Notes: generated by a model from the sequence alone, not told the origin. A stretch of DNA of 64,000 bases from Alphaproteobacteria bacterium (GCA_024742485.1 JANSYK010000001.1:682001-746000), one strand, 5' to 3'; shown: positions 17,883 to 28,091, counted from the stretch's first letter. A program made the numbers and translations.

Positions 17883-18336
17883 ACCTGTAGTTGTGGAACT
17901 GACGATTGATCGCCCTCCCGGCAAGGTTTTTGAACTCTTCACCCGAAGAATTACGGAATGGTGGCCCCTGGAGACTCACTCGCTTGGAGCGTCGGATGAA
18001 AAACCTCCGCAAATGGTCGTCATGGAGCCGCATGTGGAAGGGCGAATATACGAAGTGTCGCAGGACGGTGCCCAACGGCTTTGGGGTTCGGTCATCGCTT
18101 GGGAACCGGGAACACATGTTGCGTTCACCTGGCATGTGGGTCGTGAACCCGAGCGGGGAACACAAGTATCCGTCCGTTTTCAGCTAACGGACTCCGGCGG
18201 GACCCACATAACACTCAGGCATGACAATTGGCACAGGCTTGGCGACGAAGCCGAAGAGCAGCGTCAAGGCTATGAAACCGGCTGGCCGGCACTCTTGAAT
18301 GATGACTTCCTGCCTTTTGTTTCCGCCAATTCGTGA
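17875..18336 (+). CDS. SRPBCC (AHSA1-type) domain protein
   Basis: A 153-residue START/AHSA1-like domain: VELTIDRPPGKVFELFTRRI, WPLETHSLG, a VEGRIYEVSQDG turn and VAFTWHVGRE before a final LRHDNWHRLGDEAEEQRQGYE helix. The fold makes a hydrophobic ligand cavity; ligands of the ArsR-linked members are generally unknown. It starts at 17875, overlapping the regulator gene, so both are controlled by the doubled operator. Confidence 0.9.
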   Translation: MIEPVVVELTIDRPPGKVFELFTRRITEWWPLETHSLGASDEKPPQMVVMEPHVEGRIYEVSQDGAQRLWGSVIAWEPGTHVAFTWHVGREPERGTQVSVRFQLTDSGGTHITLRHDNWHRLGDEAEEQRQGYETGWPALLNDDFLPFVSANS

Positions 18337-18514
18337 AGAACCCAGCCAGGTTTCAACGCCGGACATGGCACAGGGCAGCCGACTGCAGGATCTGTTGCAG
18401 CGCCCTGCATACGGCTAATCGATAATCAGCACTGGAAATCAGTCCGGTTCGGAGTTATTTACGAGCCTGACGGAAACTCCGGGCCTTAACCCCGGCAGCG
18501 ACAGGATTCAGACA

Positions 18515-18850
18515 ATGACCGCGATCAACGAATTTATCGACAATGAAGTCAAGCAGAGCGATATCGTTCTGTTCATGAAGGGCACACCCGATTTTCCGCA
18601 ATGCGGATTTTCCGGTCAGGTTGTCCAGATCCTCGACTATCTCGGTGTCGAGTACAAGGGCATCAACGTCCTTGCCGATGATGATTTGCGCAATGGAATC
18701 AAGGAATTCTCCAATTGGCCGACCATTCCGCAGCTTTACGTCAAGGGTGAATTCGTCGGTGGTTGTGATATCATCCGCGAAATGTTCCAGGCCAATGAAC
18801 TGCAAAGTCATCTCAGCGAAAAGGGCATCACCTACAAAGGCGCCGCCTAA
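18515..18850 (+). CDS. grxD: Monothiol glutaredoxin Grx4
   Basis: A 111-residue CGFS-type glutaredoxin with C30-G-F-S in PQCGFSGQ, the MKGTPDFP glutathione-binding loop, WPTIPQLYVKGEFVGGCDI and a C-terminal helix. It carries a glutathione-ligated 2Fe-2S cluster and works with BolA in iron-sulfur trafficking. Its TAA stop shares one base with the ATG of the ytoQ-like gene. Confidence 0.95.
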   Translation: MTAINEFIDNEVKQSDIVLFMKGTPDFPQCGFSGQVVQILDYLGVEYKGINVLADDDLRNGIKEFSNWPTIPQLYVKGEFVGGCDIIREMFQANELQSHLSEKGITYKGAA

Positions 18851-19317
18851 TGGGCAATTGGAATGTCTATCTCTCCGGTGAAATACACACGGACTGGAGA
18901 GAACAGATCGAGGCCGGCATCAAAGCGGCGGCCCTGCCCGTCGCCTTGAGCGCGCCGGTGACGCATCATGAAGCCTCCGATGATTGTGGCGTCGCCATTT
19001 TGGGTGCGGAACCGGACAAATTCTGGCACGACAACAAGGGTGCCAAGATCAATGCCATAAGAACCCGCACACTGATTGAAAAATCGGACATCGTCGTGGT
19101 GCGGTTCGGAGACAAATACCGGCAATGGAATGCCGCTTTCGATGCGGGTTACGCAGCTGCCCTCGGCAAGTCGCTGATCGTCATGCATGGTCCCGATCAC
19201 CAGCATGCGCTCAAGGAAGTCGATGCCGCGGCCCTTGCGGTGGTCGAGACCCCTGAGCAGATCGTGCGCATCCTGGAATATGTTATCAACAGCCATCTCG
19301 CTGGATATACGCAATAA
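18850..19317 (+). CDS. YtoQ family protein
   Basis: A 155-residue protein matching the YtoQ family throughout: WNVYLSGEIHTDWREQI, LSAPVTHHEASDDCGVAILG, FWHDNKGAKINAIRTRTLI and QWNAAFDAGYAAALGK. The sequence suggests a nucleoside 2-deoxyribosyltransferase-like Rossmann fold, but the biochemical role is not established. It overlaps the grxD stop by one base, so translation is coupled to the glutaredoxin. Confidence 0.93.
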   Translation: MGNWNVYLSGEIHTDWREQIEAGIKAAALPVALSAPVTHHEASDDCGVAILGAEPDKFWHDNKGAKINAIRTRTLIEKSDIVVVRFGDKYRQWNAAFDAGYAAALGKSLIVMHGPDHQHALKEVDAAALAVVETPEQIVRILEYVINSHLAGYTQ

Positions 19318-19463
19318 TTTAACCATTATACCCTAGGTTGTATTGAGCCCGGTATCGATTCACGGCACGATACGGTCCTGAACTGGTGTTGGTTGATCAA
19401 ACGATCGTCGCGCAGGTTCGGGTCAAACGGCTGATGGGGTGTGAGGCTGCGGGCGAGGCACGG

Positions 19464-20750
19464 ATGGACGCACAGAAAAGGGACGGCCATGCAAGTGCTG
19501 CTGCAGGCGATAGTGCTGAATCGGAGGAGCCTGCCAATTTCGTAAAGCGAGCCGGAATCGGATTTCTCGAGTTCATTATTCTCGTCGCTGCACTGACCTC
19601 CTTCGTTGCCCTTTCCATCGATATAATGCTGCCGGTACTCCCGCAGATCGGCGCCACATATGCGATCACCGTTGCCAATGATCGCCAGGCCGTGCTGGTT
19701 CTTTTCATGCTGGGATTCGGTCTGGCTCAGATCGTGTTCGGACCGTTATCCGACCGATTCGGGCGCAACAGAGTGCTGATCCCCGGTGTCATTTTCTACG
19801 CCCTGTCATCTTTCGCCGCGGCATTTGCAGACAATTTCACACTCTTGCTGGTCTTTCGGGTCGCGCAGGGAATCGGGGCCGCTGCGGTCCGCATCGTCAT
19901 CAATGCCATCGTTCGTGATTGTTTCGGCGGTCGGGATATGGCGCGGGTCATGTCCTACAGCTACATGGTCTTCATGATCGTTCCGATCATTGCGCCGGCT
20001 TTCGGACAATGGATTGCCGGATTCTCGTCCTGGCAATGGATATTCATTCTGCTGGGCACATCAGGGTGCCTCATGGCCATCTGGTGCATATTGCGCCTGC
20101 AGGAAACGTTGCCACCGGCAAAGAGGCTTCCGCTGTCCTTCAAGGCGATCGGATTTGCCTTTACCGAAGTGATGTCGAACCGTCAGGCCATGGGATACGC
20201 CGCCGCAACAACGCTGTGTGTCGGGTGCATGCTTTCCTTCATCATATCGGCACAACAGATCTTCTCGACAATCTATGATCTTGGCGAGTGGTTTCCCTAT
20301 GCCTTCGCGGGCGTGGCCGGTTGCATGGCGTTGCTCAGCTTCGCAAACGGACATCTGGTACGGCGTCTGGGCATGCGACCGATCGCCCACAGTGCCCTGC
20401 TGGTTCTGACCGCGCTTGGGTCCATTCTCTTGCTGGTAACCCTGGCCGGCCAACCTCCGTTTTGGCTGGCATTTCTATTGCTCGGTGCAAATATCAGCGC
20501 ATTCGCATTGGTTCCGGCCAACTTCAACGCCCTTGCAATGGAGCCGCTGGGACATGTGGCAGGAACAGCCTCTTCCCTCCTTGGCGTTATAACGTTTACC
20601 GGCGGCGCAGCCCTGGGCGCCCTGGTCGGACACGCGTTCAACGGCACACTTGTGCCGCTAGCTGCAGCCTTTGCCCTGTTTGCCTGGACTGCGAGCGGTA
20701 TCGTGCTTTGGACGGAACGCGGCAAACTCTTTCAAAGGCCGGCTGCGTAG
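19464..20750 (+). CDS. Bcr/CflA-type MFS multidrug effux transporter
   Basis: About 428 residues with 12 predicted membrane helices. Helix 1 is FIILVAALTSFVALSIDIM followed by LPVLPQIGATY, typical of the Bcr/CflA drug:proton antiporter group; GPLSDRFGRNRVLIPG is the MFS motif A loop, and RVAQGIGAAAVRIVINAIV follows in helix 4-5. The start is uncertain: ATGs at 19434 and 19386 give longer cytoplasmic N-termini. The substrate cannot be inferred. It ends 12 bases from the convergent ttcA end. Confidence 0.9.
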   Translation: MDAQKRDGHASAAAGDSAESEEPANFVKRAGIGFLEFIILVAALTSFVALSIDIMLPVLPQIGATYAITVANDRQAVLVLFMLGFGLAQIVFGPLSDRFGRNRVLIPGVIFYALSSFAAAFADNFTLLLVFRVAQGIGAAAVRIVINAIVRDCFGGRDMARVMSYSYMVFMIVPIIAPAFGQWIAGFSSWQWIFILLGTSGCLMAIWCILRLQETLPPAKRLPLSFKAIGFAFTEVMSNRQAMGYAAATTLCVGCMLSFIISAQQIFSTIYDLGEWFPYAFAGVAGCMALLSFANGHLVRRLGMRPIAHSALLVLTALGSILLLVTLAGQPPFWLAFLLLGANISAFALVPANFNALAMEPLGHVAGTASSLLGVITFTGGAALGALVGHAFNGTLVPLAAAFALFAWTASGIVLWTERGKLFQRPAA

Positions 20751-20761
20751 CAACCACCGCT

Positions 20762-21661
20762 TCAGTTCTGTTCATCGGCAGGAGCAAGTCCCGCAAAATC
20801 AAACAAATCACGGTCCATGAGGTGAGACGGGCGAACTTGGCTCAGGGCGCGGATCATGGTGTCCTTGCGGCCGGGCATGCGCTTTTCCAGGTCACCGATC
20901 AGCGCTTTCATGGCGTTTCGCTGCAAACCGTCCTGTGATCCGCACAAATCACAGGGGATGATCGGGAAATCCATGGCCTCGGCCAAACGGGCAAGATCGT
21001 TCTCGGCGCTATAGGCCAAGGGCCGAAGCACCAGAAGATCGCCCTCATCATTGAGAAGTTTTGCGGGCATTGCGGACAGACGCCCACCATGAAGCAGGTT
21101 CATGAAGAAGGTTTCAAGGATATCTTCGCGATGGTGGCCCAGCACCAGTGCCTGGCACTTCTCCTCCCGGGCTATCCGGTAGAGATGGCCACGCCGAAGG
21201 CGCGAACACAGGCTGCAATAGGTCTGGCTTTCAGGAACCTTCTCGGTCACGATCGAATAGGTGTCGCGATACTCGATGCGATGTGCAACACCCAACCGGT
21301 CGAGAAATGTGGGGAGCACGTGTTTGGGGAAATTCGGCTGACCCTGATCCAGATTGCAGACCAGAAGATCCACGGGCAGCAATCCACGCCACTGTAGATC
21401 GAGAAGAACCGCAAGCAGACCGAAGGAATCCTTTCCTCCCGAAAGCGCAACAAGCCAGCGCGGCCTTGCGCCCTTGGAAGGCACGACCATCCCATGGTCA
21501 TCAATGGCCTGCCGAGCTTGTCGCATCAGGCGTTTTCGCAATTTGTTGAACGCGACTGTCGACGGTGCATCGCGGAACATCGGATGGCAGGTGCCGGCAT
21601 CATCCCGGTCGCCACTCCGGTCAGCGGCACGTGATGCCTCGGTCATGTCAATGGCGGTCAT
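20762..21661 (-). CDS. ttcA: tRNA 2-thiocytidine biosynthesis protein TtcA
   Basis: A 299-residue PP-loop ATPase that thiolates C32 of some tRNAs. The loop SGGKDSF is at residues 74-80. Paired cysteines C149/C152 in YCSLC and C237/C240 in PCDLC are the TtcA iron-sulfur and sulfur-transfer residues, and [13 protein letters not shown] is family-specific. The first 30 residues are poorly conserved, so a later start is possible. It follows rpsD with a terminator-like hairpin between. Confidence 0.93.
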   Translation of the reverse strand: MTAIDMTEASRAADRSGDRDDAGTCHPMFRDAPSTVAFNKLRKRLMRQARQAIDDHGMVVPSKGARPRWLVALSGGKDSFGLLAVLLDLQWRGLLPVDLLVCNLDQGQPNFPKHVLPTFLDRLGVAHRIEYRDTYSIVTEKVPESQTYCSLCSRLRRGHLYRIAREEKCQALVLGHHREDILETFFMNLLHGGRLSAMPAKLLNDEGDLLVLRPLAYSAENDLARLAEAMDFPIIPCDLCGSQDGLQRNAMKALIGDLEKRMPGRKDTMIRALSQVRPSHLMDRDLFDFAGLAPADEQN

Positions 21662-21720
21662 CTCGGTGTCCTGACGAGTCGAACATTTCGGGCGGGATTA
21701 CCATTTCGGACGGCAGCTGC

Positions 21721-21757
21721 AAACGAAAAAGCCGCCGGCGCAAACCAGCGGCTTTCC
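21721..21757 (-). terminator. Rho-independent terminator downstream of rpsD
   Basis: On the reverse strand AAAGCCGC pairs with GCGGCTTT (21728-21735 with 21748-21755) around a 12-base loop, and a T-rich TTTTTCG stretch follows. It lies 20 bases after the rpsD stop, between rpsD and ttcA. Confidence 0.75.
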
Positions 21758-21777
21758 GAAAAAACAATTTCGAACAA

Positions 21778-22395
21778 TCAACGCGAATAGAATTCGACGA
21801 CCAGGTTGGGTTCCATATGAACCGGATAGGGAACGTCGGCCAGGCCGGGCACTCGCGTATAGGTGGCAACCATCTTGTTGTGATCCGCCTCGATATAGTC
21901 CGGCACATCACGTTCGGCCAACTGTGTTGCCTCGATCACAAAGGCTAGCTGTTTCGATTTGGCGCGAACTTCAATCACGTCGCCGGCCTTGCAGCGATAG
22001 GACGGAATATTGGTGCGCACGCCATTGACCATGACATGGCCGTGATTGACGAACTGCCGAGCGGCGAAAACCGTGGCGACGAACTTGGCTCGGTAGACCA
22101 CTGCGTCGAGGCGCGATTCCAGCAGGCCGATCAGGTTCTCTGGTGTATCGCCCTTGCGCCGGTTGGCTTCGTCATAGATCTTGCGGAACTGCTTTTCACG
22201 GATATCGCCGTAATAGCCCTTCAGCTTCTGCTTGGCCCTCAACTGAACGCCAAAATCGGACAATTTGCCTTTGCGGCGCTGGCCGTGCTGACCGGGGCCG
22301 TATTCGCGCCGGTTGACCGGAGATTTTGGACGGCCCCAGATATTTTCGCCCATACGGCGATCGAGTTTGTACTTTGAAGACTCGCGCTTGCTCAT
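21778..22395 (-). CDS. rpsD: 30S ribosomal protein S4
   Basis: A 205-residue primary 16S rRNA-binding protein. [40 protein letters not shown] and the S4 domain [20 protein letters not shown] with [10 protein letters not shown] are diagnostic. The start at 22395 has AAGGGA upstream; an extension to 22434 runs into the leader hairpin. It is a lone rpsD, separate from the large ribosomal operons, as is usual in alphaproteobacteria. Confidence 0.98.
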   Translation of the reverse strand: MSKRESSKYKLDRRMGENIWGRPKSPVNRREYGPGQHGQRRKGKLSDFGVQLRAKQKLKGYYGDIREKQFRKIYDEANRRKGDTPENLIGLLESRLDAVVYRAKFVATVFAARQFVNHGHVMVNGVRTNIPSYRCKAGDVIEVRAKSKQLAFVIEATQLAERDVPDYIEADHNKMVATYTRVPGLADVPYPVHMEPNLVVEFYSR

Positions 22396-22418
22396 CGCAT
22401 TCCCTTTCAAAACAATTG

Positions 22419-22440
22419 ACCGGATTGTCGCCAATCCGGT
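22419..22440 (-). promoter_or_regulatory. Perfect 9-bp hairpin with GCGA loop in the rpsD leader
   Basis: On the reverse strand ACCGGATTG-GCGA-CAATCCGGT forms a perfect 9-base stem with a GNRA tetraloop, ending 23 bases before the rpsD start codon and just upstream of the AAGGGA ribosome site. In other bacteria S4 represses its own mRNA through a leader structure, so this is a plausible autoregulatory element. It is not followed by a T-run, so a terminator is less likely. Confidence 0.55.
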
Positions 22441-22590
22441 TGAAGGAAACGCGCCCTCCTCTGCCGGTCTTTTTCACCGACTGACAGAACAACCCTCTTG
22501 CGCTATGCAGCGGTCGTTCACGGGACACGTAACAAATCCGGGAGGAATTTCCCGGAGACCGCGCGGATTTATGACAATCCACCCGGCTTG

Positions 22591-23385
22591 TCAATGCGCC
22601 GGGAGACGGAAATCCAGCCCGAACCCTCTTATGAGTCTGCGGACGGCAAAATCGGGCGTCTGTGAGGTGAAAACCGCCAGATCGTCACCCTCACCGGCCG
22701 ATCCCCTATCCGGCAGCAGGGACTGCGCCCGCCGGGCGATGGCCTCTGCCGGATCAAGCCAGTCCACCGGCCACGGCGCAAGCGCACGGAACCGGTTCAC
22801 CAGAAACGGATAGTGAGTACAGGCAAGCACGACAATATCGGTTTGCTGCCCATTTTGCGTAACGAAACAGGGGGCAATTTCGGCTTCGATTGCCGCCGGT
22901 TCGACGGGCTGCCCGCGAATATAGGACTCGGCCAATCCGGCAAGGTTTTCAGAGCCCACCAGCCTGACATGGCATTGCGCAGCAAAGGATTGGATCAATT
23001 CACGCGTATAGGCGCGTCGGACGGTACCCGGAGTCGCCAGGACTGAAACGAGGCCGGTCTGTGTCTGTTCCGCCGCCGGCTTGATGGCCGGAACAGTGCC
23101 GACAAAGGGCGTTGCCGCAAAGGCATCGCGCAGTTCACCCAGAACAAGCGTTGACGCGGTGTTGCAGGCAATGATGCAGAGCACCGGTTGATGCTTGGCA
23201 ATCAACTCTTGAAAAAGCCGGACGATATGCGCCGTCAGAGCACCCTCGTCCCATCCGCCATAGGGAAATCCGGCATCGTCGGCCACATAGACAAACCGGT
23301 GTTCCGGCATCAGGACCCGCGCTTCCCGCAAGACCGTCAATCCGCCAATGCCGGAATCGAAGACAAGTACGGGCCCGTTGCTCAC
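22591..23385 (-). CDS. murI: Glutamate racemase
   Basis: A 264-residue cofactor-independent racemase making D-glutamate for peptidoglycan. The two catalytic cysteines are C74 in IIACNTAST and C189 in VLACTHYPF, and Asp10 is in the [11 protein letters not shown] opening. The start overlaps the stop of the upstream TrmJ-like gene by 4 bases, so the two are coupled. Confidence 0.97.
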   Translation of the reverse strand: MSNGPVLVFDSGIGGLTVLREARVLMPEHRFVYVADDAGFPYGGWDEGALTAHIVRLFQELIAKHQPVLCIIACNTASTLVLGELRDAFAATPFVGTVPAIKPAAEQTQTGLVSVLATPGTVRRAYTRELIQSFAAQCHVRLVGSENLAGLAESYIRGQPVEPAAIEAEIAPCFVTQNGQQTDIVVLACTHYPFLVNRFRALAPWPVDWLDPAEAIARRAQSLLPDRGSAGEGDDLAVFTSQTPDFAVRRLIRGFGLDFRLPAH

Positions 23386-24224
23386 GGCTCCGATCCTCCG
23401 GCAACCGGCGCCGATTGCTCATCGTCTTCGACCGGGTCCGGTGGACCGCTGCCGCGAGGCGATTTGCGGCTGAACCGATCCAGTGACCGGATGACACCCC
23501 GAAGCAGCTGGATTTCGGTCTTGGAAAATCCCGGGCGACTGAGCACGGCACGCAATCCATCAACCATTTTGGGTTTCTTCGCCGGGGGTCGGAAGTATCC
23601 GCGCGCTTGCAGGGCCTCCTCGAGTTGATCTGAAAATCCCTGCAGATCGGATTTGGTCGCCGGCTGCACCCGCGGTCCGGAAAATGGTGTTTCGCTGCTC
23701 GGTGCCAATCCGGACTGCATCCACTCATAGGACATCAACAACACGGCCTGGGCGATGTTGAGGGAAGCAAAGGCCGGATTGACGGGATAGGTCACGATTT
23801 CATCGGCCAGGCTGATTTCCTCATTGCTGAGGCCCCATCTCTCTCGTCCGAACAGGACACCGCATTGCTGGCCGGATTCCATTCTTGCGCGCAAGGACTG
23901 TGCGGCAGACTGCGGGCCGCGCACCGGCTTGAAGCCATCGCGCGCACGGGCAGTCGTCGCAAAAACGAAATTGAGGTCGGCAATCGCTGCCTCCAGCGTG
24001 TCGAATACGGCTGTCCCGTCTATCACGTGATCGGCCTTGCTCGCGGCAGCCCGGGCCTTGGGATTGGGCCAGCCGTCCCTTGGTTGGACAAGACGCAGCT
24101 CCGACAAGCCGAAATTCGCCATGGCACGGGCCACCATGCCGATGTTCTCACCCAGCTGCGGCTCGACGAGAATCACCGCCGGCCCGCCGGTTATCAAAGG
24201 TCGCTGTCTGTCAGTGCCCGCCAT
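23382..24224 (-). CDS. TrmH/TrmJ-type SPOUT RNA methyltransferase
   Basis: A 280-residue SAM-dependent methylase of the SPOUT fold. [20 protein letters not shown] and [12 protein letters not shown] form the N-terminal strand-helix, [14 protein letters not shown] is motif II, and a terminal [20 protein letters not shown] is the knot. This is the TrmJ-like group that 2'-O-methylates position 32 of tRNA. The C-terminal 60 residues are a charged extension. TtcA, also acting on position 32, is nearby. Confidence 0.88.
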   Translation of the reverse strand: MAGTDRQRPLITGGPAVILVEPQLGENIGMVARAMANFGLSELRLVQPRDGWPNPKARAAASKADHVIDGTAVFDTLEAAIADLNFVFATTARARDGFKPVRGPQSAAQSLRARMESGQQCGVLFGRERWGLSNEEISLADEIVTYPVNPAFASLNIAQAVLLMSYEWMQSGLAPSSETPFSGPRVQPATKSDLQGFSDQLEEALQARGYFRPPAKKPKMVDGLRAVLSRPGFSKTEIQLLRGVIRSLDRFSRKSPRGSGPPDPVEDDEQSAPVAGGSEP

Positions 24225-24329
24225 GATCCAGTTTCGCGCTTTTCGTTGCTGCGTTCACTGACATATTGAGATGCAACAGAAAAGACCAGCGGCAAACAAT
24301 CGGCAAGTCCCAGACGGACATGCCTCCAC

Positions 24330-25247
24330 TCAATACAGGCCCTTTTCGTCAATCCATGCATCGACGGCCTGCGCCACTCCTGCCGCCTGCTCGTGCAAGA
24401 TCCAATGACCCGCATCGGAAAACCGGACCACTTTCAGATCCGGCGCATATCGGTCCAGACCATCGAGGCAAACCGGTCGCAGGGCCTCGTCGCGTTCGCC
24501 CCAGACAACAAGATGCGGCATCCTCACCTGTAGGACCTCATCCGGCAAATCAAGAACCGGGACGGCCCCTGCCAATTCAGATGCCGGCGTATCAATGGGC
24601 GGGACAACAACCGGTGAGGCGCGATACCAGTTCAGCATGGCCTCCATGGTACCCTCACCGCTCCAGGCCTCCCGGTAGGCATTCTTGTCTTCCTCGCTCA
24701 TCCAGTCAGTCGCCGAAAACCCGGCGATCATGTTCAGCGTGCGTGAAAAATTGTCCGCAGACATGGCGTCTGCTGCATTGTCGGCCCGCAGCCATGACAT
24801 GTACTGGCTGGCAGCCCGCTGCTTCGGGTCATCGACAATCGCGCGCTGGAACGTTGCAGGATGGACTCCATTGGCCACAACCAGCCCCTTGAGCCTGTCC
24901 GGGTGGCGAAACGCATAGGCATAGGCAACCGCCGACCCCCAATCATGCCCGAACAAAACAAAAGGGTTTTCAGCGCTAAGGTGATCGGCAAGGGCTGCAA
25001 TATCGGCCAGCAAATGCCGTGTCTGATAGGCATCGACCCCGGCTGGTTTTGAACTCCTGCCAAAGCCGCGCTGGTCCGGTGCAACTACAAAATGGCGATC
25101 GGCCAGCAGAGGCATGACGCTCTGCCATGCAGCCCAATATTCCGGGAACCCATGCAAACACAGGATCAGTGGATTGGCCGGGTTTCCCATTGCCGCATAA
25201 TGCAGGCGAATTTCACCCGTATCGAACTCATCGTATCGAACATCCAT
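24330..25247 (-). CDS. Epoxide hydrolase / haloalkanoate dehalogenase-like alpha/beta hydrolase
   Basis: A 305-residue alpha/beta hydrolase with an aspartate nucleophile, D102 in GHDWGSAVAYA, and an oxyanion loop in LCLHGFPEYWAAW. The catalytic His is in SDAGHWILHEQ. The Asp nucleophile marks soluble epoxide hydrolases and fluoroacetate or haloalkane dehalogenases rather than esterases; the cap-domain residues needed to choose cannot be judged here. The start at 25247 follows from the family alignment; the frame extends to 25361 without similarity. Confidence 0.85.
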   Translation of the reverse strand: MDVRYDEFDTGEIRLHYAAMGNPANPLILCLHGFPEYWAAWQSVMPLLADRHFVVAPDQRGFGRSSKPAGVDAYQTRHLLADIAALADHLSAENPFVLFGHDWGSAVAYAYAFRHPDRLKGLVVANGVHPATFQRAIVDDPKQRAASQYMSWLRADNAADAMSADNFSRTLNMIAGFSATDWMSEEDKNAYREAWSGEGTMEAMLNWYRASPVVVPPIDTPASELAGAVPVLDLPDEVLQVRMPHLVVWGERDEALRPVCLDGLDRYAPDLKVVRFSDAGHWILHEQAAGVAQAVDAWIDEKGLY

Positions 25248-25417
25248 TGCCACGCGTTGGTCTCCTCTATCAAGCCCTCGGTCCGGCGGGCGTGACCGCT
25301 CTCCACGGCAGATCCTTTGGTCGTATTTGCCTTCGCGCGTCACAGTGTTATAGGAGCGCACGCTTTATGACATCCTAGAGGGCACGCGGCCCGATCCATA
25401 CAAACGAGGCATTTCCT

Positions 25418-26632
25418 ATGGCAAAGATCAAGGTTGAAAATCCGGTCGTTGAACTCGACGGCGACGAAATGACCAGAATCATCTGGCAGTTCATCAAAGA
25501 CAAGTTGATCCATCCCTATCTCGACATCGACCTGAAGTATTACGACCTTGGAATGGAAAGCCGCGACGCCACCGACGACCAGATCACGATCGATGCCGCG
25601 AATGCGATCAAGGAACATGGTGTCGGCGTGAAATGCGCCACGATCACACCGGATGAGGGCCGCGTCGAAGAGTTCGGCCTGAAGAAAATGTGGCGGTCGC
25701 CAAACGGCACAATCCGCAATATTCTTGGCGGGGTGATTTTCCGCGAACCGATTATCTGCAAGAACGTCCCCCGGCTTGTGCCCGGATGGACACGCCCCGT
25801 CATTGTCGGCCGTCATGCTTTTGGCGACCAGTATCGCGCAACGGACTTCAAATTTCCCGGCAAGGGCAAGCTGACCATGAAATTCGTCGGTGAGGATGGT
25901 CAGGAAATCGAGCACGAGATTTTCGATGCCCCGGCTTCAGGCATTGCCATGGGCATGTACAATCTCGACAAGTCCATCGAGGATTTTGCCCGTGCTTCGC
26001 TGAATTATGGCCTGCAGCGCAAAGTGCCGGTCTATCTCTCGACCAAGAACACGATCTTGAAGGTCTATGATGGTCGGTTCAAGGATATCTTCCAGGAGAT
26101 TTATGAGGCTGAATTCAAGGACGCCTTTGCAGAAGCCGACATCACCTATGAGCATCGGCTGATCGATGACATGGTGGCGGCCAACCTCAAATGGTCCGGC
26201 GGCTATGTCTGGGCATGCAAAAACTACGATGGTGACGTCCAGTCCGATACGGTGGCGCAGGGCTTCGGCTCGCTCGGTCTGATGACCTCGGTTCTCATGA
26301 CTCCCGACGGCAAGACTGTGGAGGCCGAAGCGGCCCACGGAACGGTGACCCGGCACTACCGCCAGCATCAGCAGGGCGAGGAAACATCGACCAACTCGAT
26401 TGCCTCGATCTTTGCCTGGACACGCGGACTGGCGCACCGCGCCAAGCTGGACGACAATGCAGAGCTTGCGCGCTTTGCCCAAACGCTCGAAGAAGTCTGC
26501 GTTGCGACGGTCGAAGGCGGCCACATGACCAAGGATCTGGCACTGCTGATCGGCCCCGATCAGCCCTGGCTGTCAACCATCGGCTTCCTCGACAAGATCG
26601 ACGAAAACCTCAAAGCCGCGATGGCCGCCTGA
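25418..26632 (+). CDS. icd: NADP-dependent isocitrate dehydrogenase, eukaryotic type
   Basis: A 404-residue TCA-cycle enzyme converting isocitrate to 2-oxoglutarate. [60 protein letters not shown] and [18 protein letters not shown] are typical of the homodimeric type II enzyme found in Rhizobiales and eukaryotes, not the E. coli type. AGGCAT lies 8 bases before the ATG. A strong hairpin follows its stop. Confidence 0.98.
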   Translation: MAKIKVENPVVELDGDEMTRIIWQFIKDKLIHPYLDIDLKYYDLGMESRDATDDQITIDAANAIKEHGVGVKCATITPDEGRVEEFGLKKMWRSPNGTIRNILGGVIFREPIICKNVPRLVPGWTRPVIVGRHAFGDQYRATDFKFPGKGKLTMKFVGEDGQEIEHEIFDAPASGIAMGMYNLDKSIEDFARASLNYGLQRKVPVYLSTKNTILKVYDGRFKDIFQEIYEAEFKDAFAEADITYEHRLIDDMVAANLKWSGGYVWACKNYDGDVQSDTVAQGFGSLGLMTSVLMTPDGKTVEAEAAHGTVTRHYRQHQQGEETSTNSIASIFAWTRGLAHRAKLDDNAELARFAQTLEEVCVATVEGGHMTKDLALLIGPDQPWLSTIGFLDKIDENLKAAMAA

Positions 26633-26653
26633 CGGCAGGCACCGACAAGAGAA

Positions 26654-26680
26654 CGCAGCGACGCCTCGTGCGTCGCTGCG
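26654..26680 (+). terminator. Strong hairpin downstream of icd
   Basis: CGCAGCGACGC and GCGTCGCTGCG form an 11-base perfect stem with a 5-base loop, 21 bases after the icd stop. No T-run follows, so it may block 3' decay or act with Rho rather than terminate alone. Confidence 0.55.
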
Positions 26681-26694
26681 GCTTGATGGTCCTC

Positions 26695-28077
26695 TCAAGA
26701 TTGCACATGCGCCGCGATCTGCAGGCCGCTGCCGCGAAACGGCAGCGTTCCTGAGCCATCATCTCCAATCCACAAATGCCGGGGCCATTCAAGTCGTTCT
26801 CCGCCCCATGACGATGTCGATGACAGTGACGACCATGGCATCCTGTCGTCGCGTCGGAAGAGGATGCCGCCGGCACCCATTCCACAGTGCACGGCAAGCT
26901 GAAAACCAAATGCCTCGCTGGTTCCGAGATTCTCGCCAAACCAATAGTGCGGACTCCTGCCCGACCGTGGTTGCAGCATGACCGTCAGCGTCTGATTGAT
27001 TCCGGACAGCCCCACCCAGAGAACCTCATGACGCCCATCACGCGATCGGGCACACAACAGGGTTTGCCGGCAACCTGTTGAGGCTTCAGCGCATCTGCCT
27101 TGAAACGACCAGGCGCAGATTGCCGGTGGTGATCCGGCAGCATCATGGACGCCGGTCATCAGCGCCGGCTGGCACCCCCCATCAAGCCCCACCCACTCTT
27201 CCGCAGCGGGCAGGACAAACGGCCAATTGAGCCGCTCGCGGACGGCACCGTCGGTATCCAGCACCTGATAGCGCATCCCGTCATCATCCAGGGCGACCTG
27301 CACGGCATGCAGATACTCGCTCTCCTCCGGCATGCGGTGTTCCGTGCCCGCGCCTGCCGCCGTGATTTGCAGAACACCCTGGTGCGCCTGCACATCGAAC
27401 GCCAGAATATGGCTACACAGATAGGCGAACACGCCCTGCTGCTTCAATATTCGCCAGAATTCACCGGCATATTCCGCACCGATCTGACGCCCATAGGCCC
27501 CGGCATATCCATTGACGGCAAGAACCGGATGATGGCCGATAACGAATTTCCACCGCGCGTCAGCATTTGCCTGCAACGTTGTTTCCAGCCAATCCGTTTC
27601 CACATGGCCTTCCCCGCCGAGATCGCTGCACAGTGTATGAACGAATACAAGGAGCAAATCATCGCGGCGGACAAAATAGGAAAGCCCCTCCTGCCCCGGC
27701 GCCCCGTTACGAGGCAGATGGGAAAGCACATCGGCGAAGACCCGCTCACTCATGGCGCTGTAGGTGGTGTGGTTTCCGGTCGAATTGTAAAGCGGAATGG
27801 AATCGCGATCGAGCCAGGCCATTTCGCTGCTGAGCCAGTGTGCCCACTGCTCCCGCAACTCGGCTTCATCGCTGGTCAGGCCGATGATTTCGTCGCCGGG
27901 AAAAACGACGAAATCCGGTTTCGGTCTAAGTCGCGACACCACCGAATTCATGGCGCGATGGGTTTGTTCATGCCGGGCACCCGGAACGCCTGAGCAACTG
28001 TCACCATAGAGCACGAACTGGTGCCCGGGTTCCTTCGGCAACAGAGCCGGGATGGGCATCTCGGGATTTTGCACCAC
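26695..28077 (-). CDS. Metallophosphoesterase-like protein with atypical motifs
   Basis: A protein of about 460 residues with a calcineurin/purple-acid-phosphatase-like N-terminal domain. It reads FVLYGDSCSG (D26), VVFPGDEIIG, YNSTGNHTT, FVIGHHPVLAV and YLCSHILAFDV: the usual metal ligands are recognisable, but the last GHxH-type motif is SHIL, missing its second His. Residues about 250-460 are an uncharacterised beta-rich region. The start is a GTG at 28077, or the ATG at 28059. It ends a reverse group with the GNAT and glutathionyl-hydroquinone reductase genes. Confidence 0.75.
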   Translation of the reverse strand: MVQNPEMPIPALLPKEPGHQFVLYGDSCSGVPGARHEQTHRAMNSVVSRLRPKPDFVVFPGDEIIGLTSDEAELREQWAHWLSSEMAWLDRDSIPLYNSTGNHTTYSAMSERVFADVLSHLPRNGAPGQEGLSYFVRRDDLLLVFVHTLCSDLGGEGHVETDWLETTLQANADARWKFVIGHHPVLAVNGYAGAYGRQIGAEYAGEFWRILKQQGVFAYLCSHILAFDVQAHQGVLQITAAGAGTEHRMPEESEYLHAVQVALDDDGMRYQVLDTDGAVRERLNWPFVLPAAEEWVGLDGGCQPALMTGVHDAAGSPPAICAWSFQGRCAEASTGCRQTLLCARSRDGRHEVLWVGLSGINQTLTVMLQPRSGRSPHYWFGENLGTSEAFGFQLAVHCGMGAGGILFRRDDRMPWSSLSSTSSWGGERLEWPRHLWIGDDGSGTLPFRGSGLQIAAHVQS

Positions 28078-28091
28078 CGGAACGCCCCGGC

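Noticed and set aside
26654-26680. Strong hairpin after icd considered as an RNA gene
   Set aside because: It is a simple 11-base stem, with no tRNA or small-RNA architecture.
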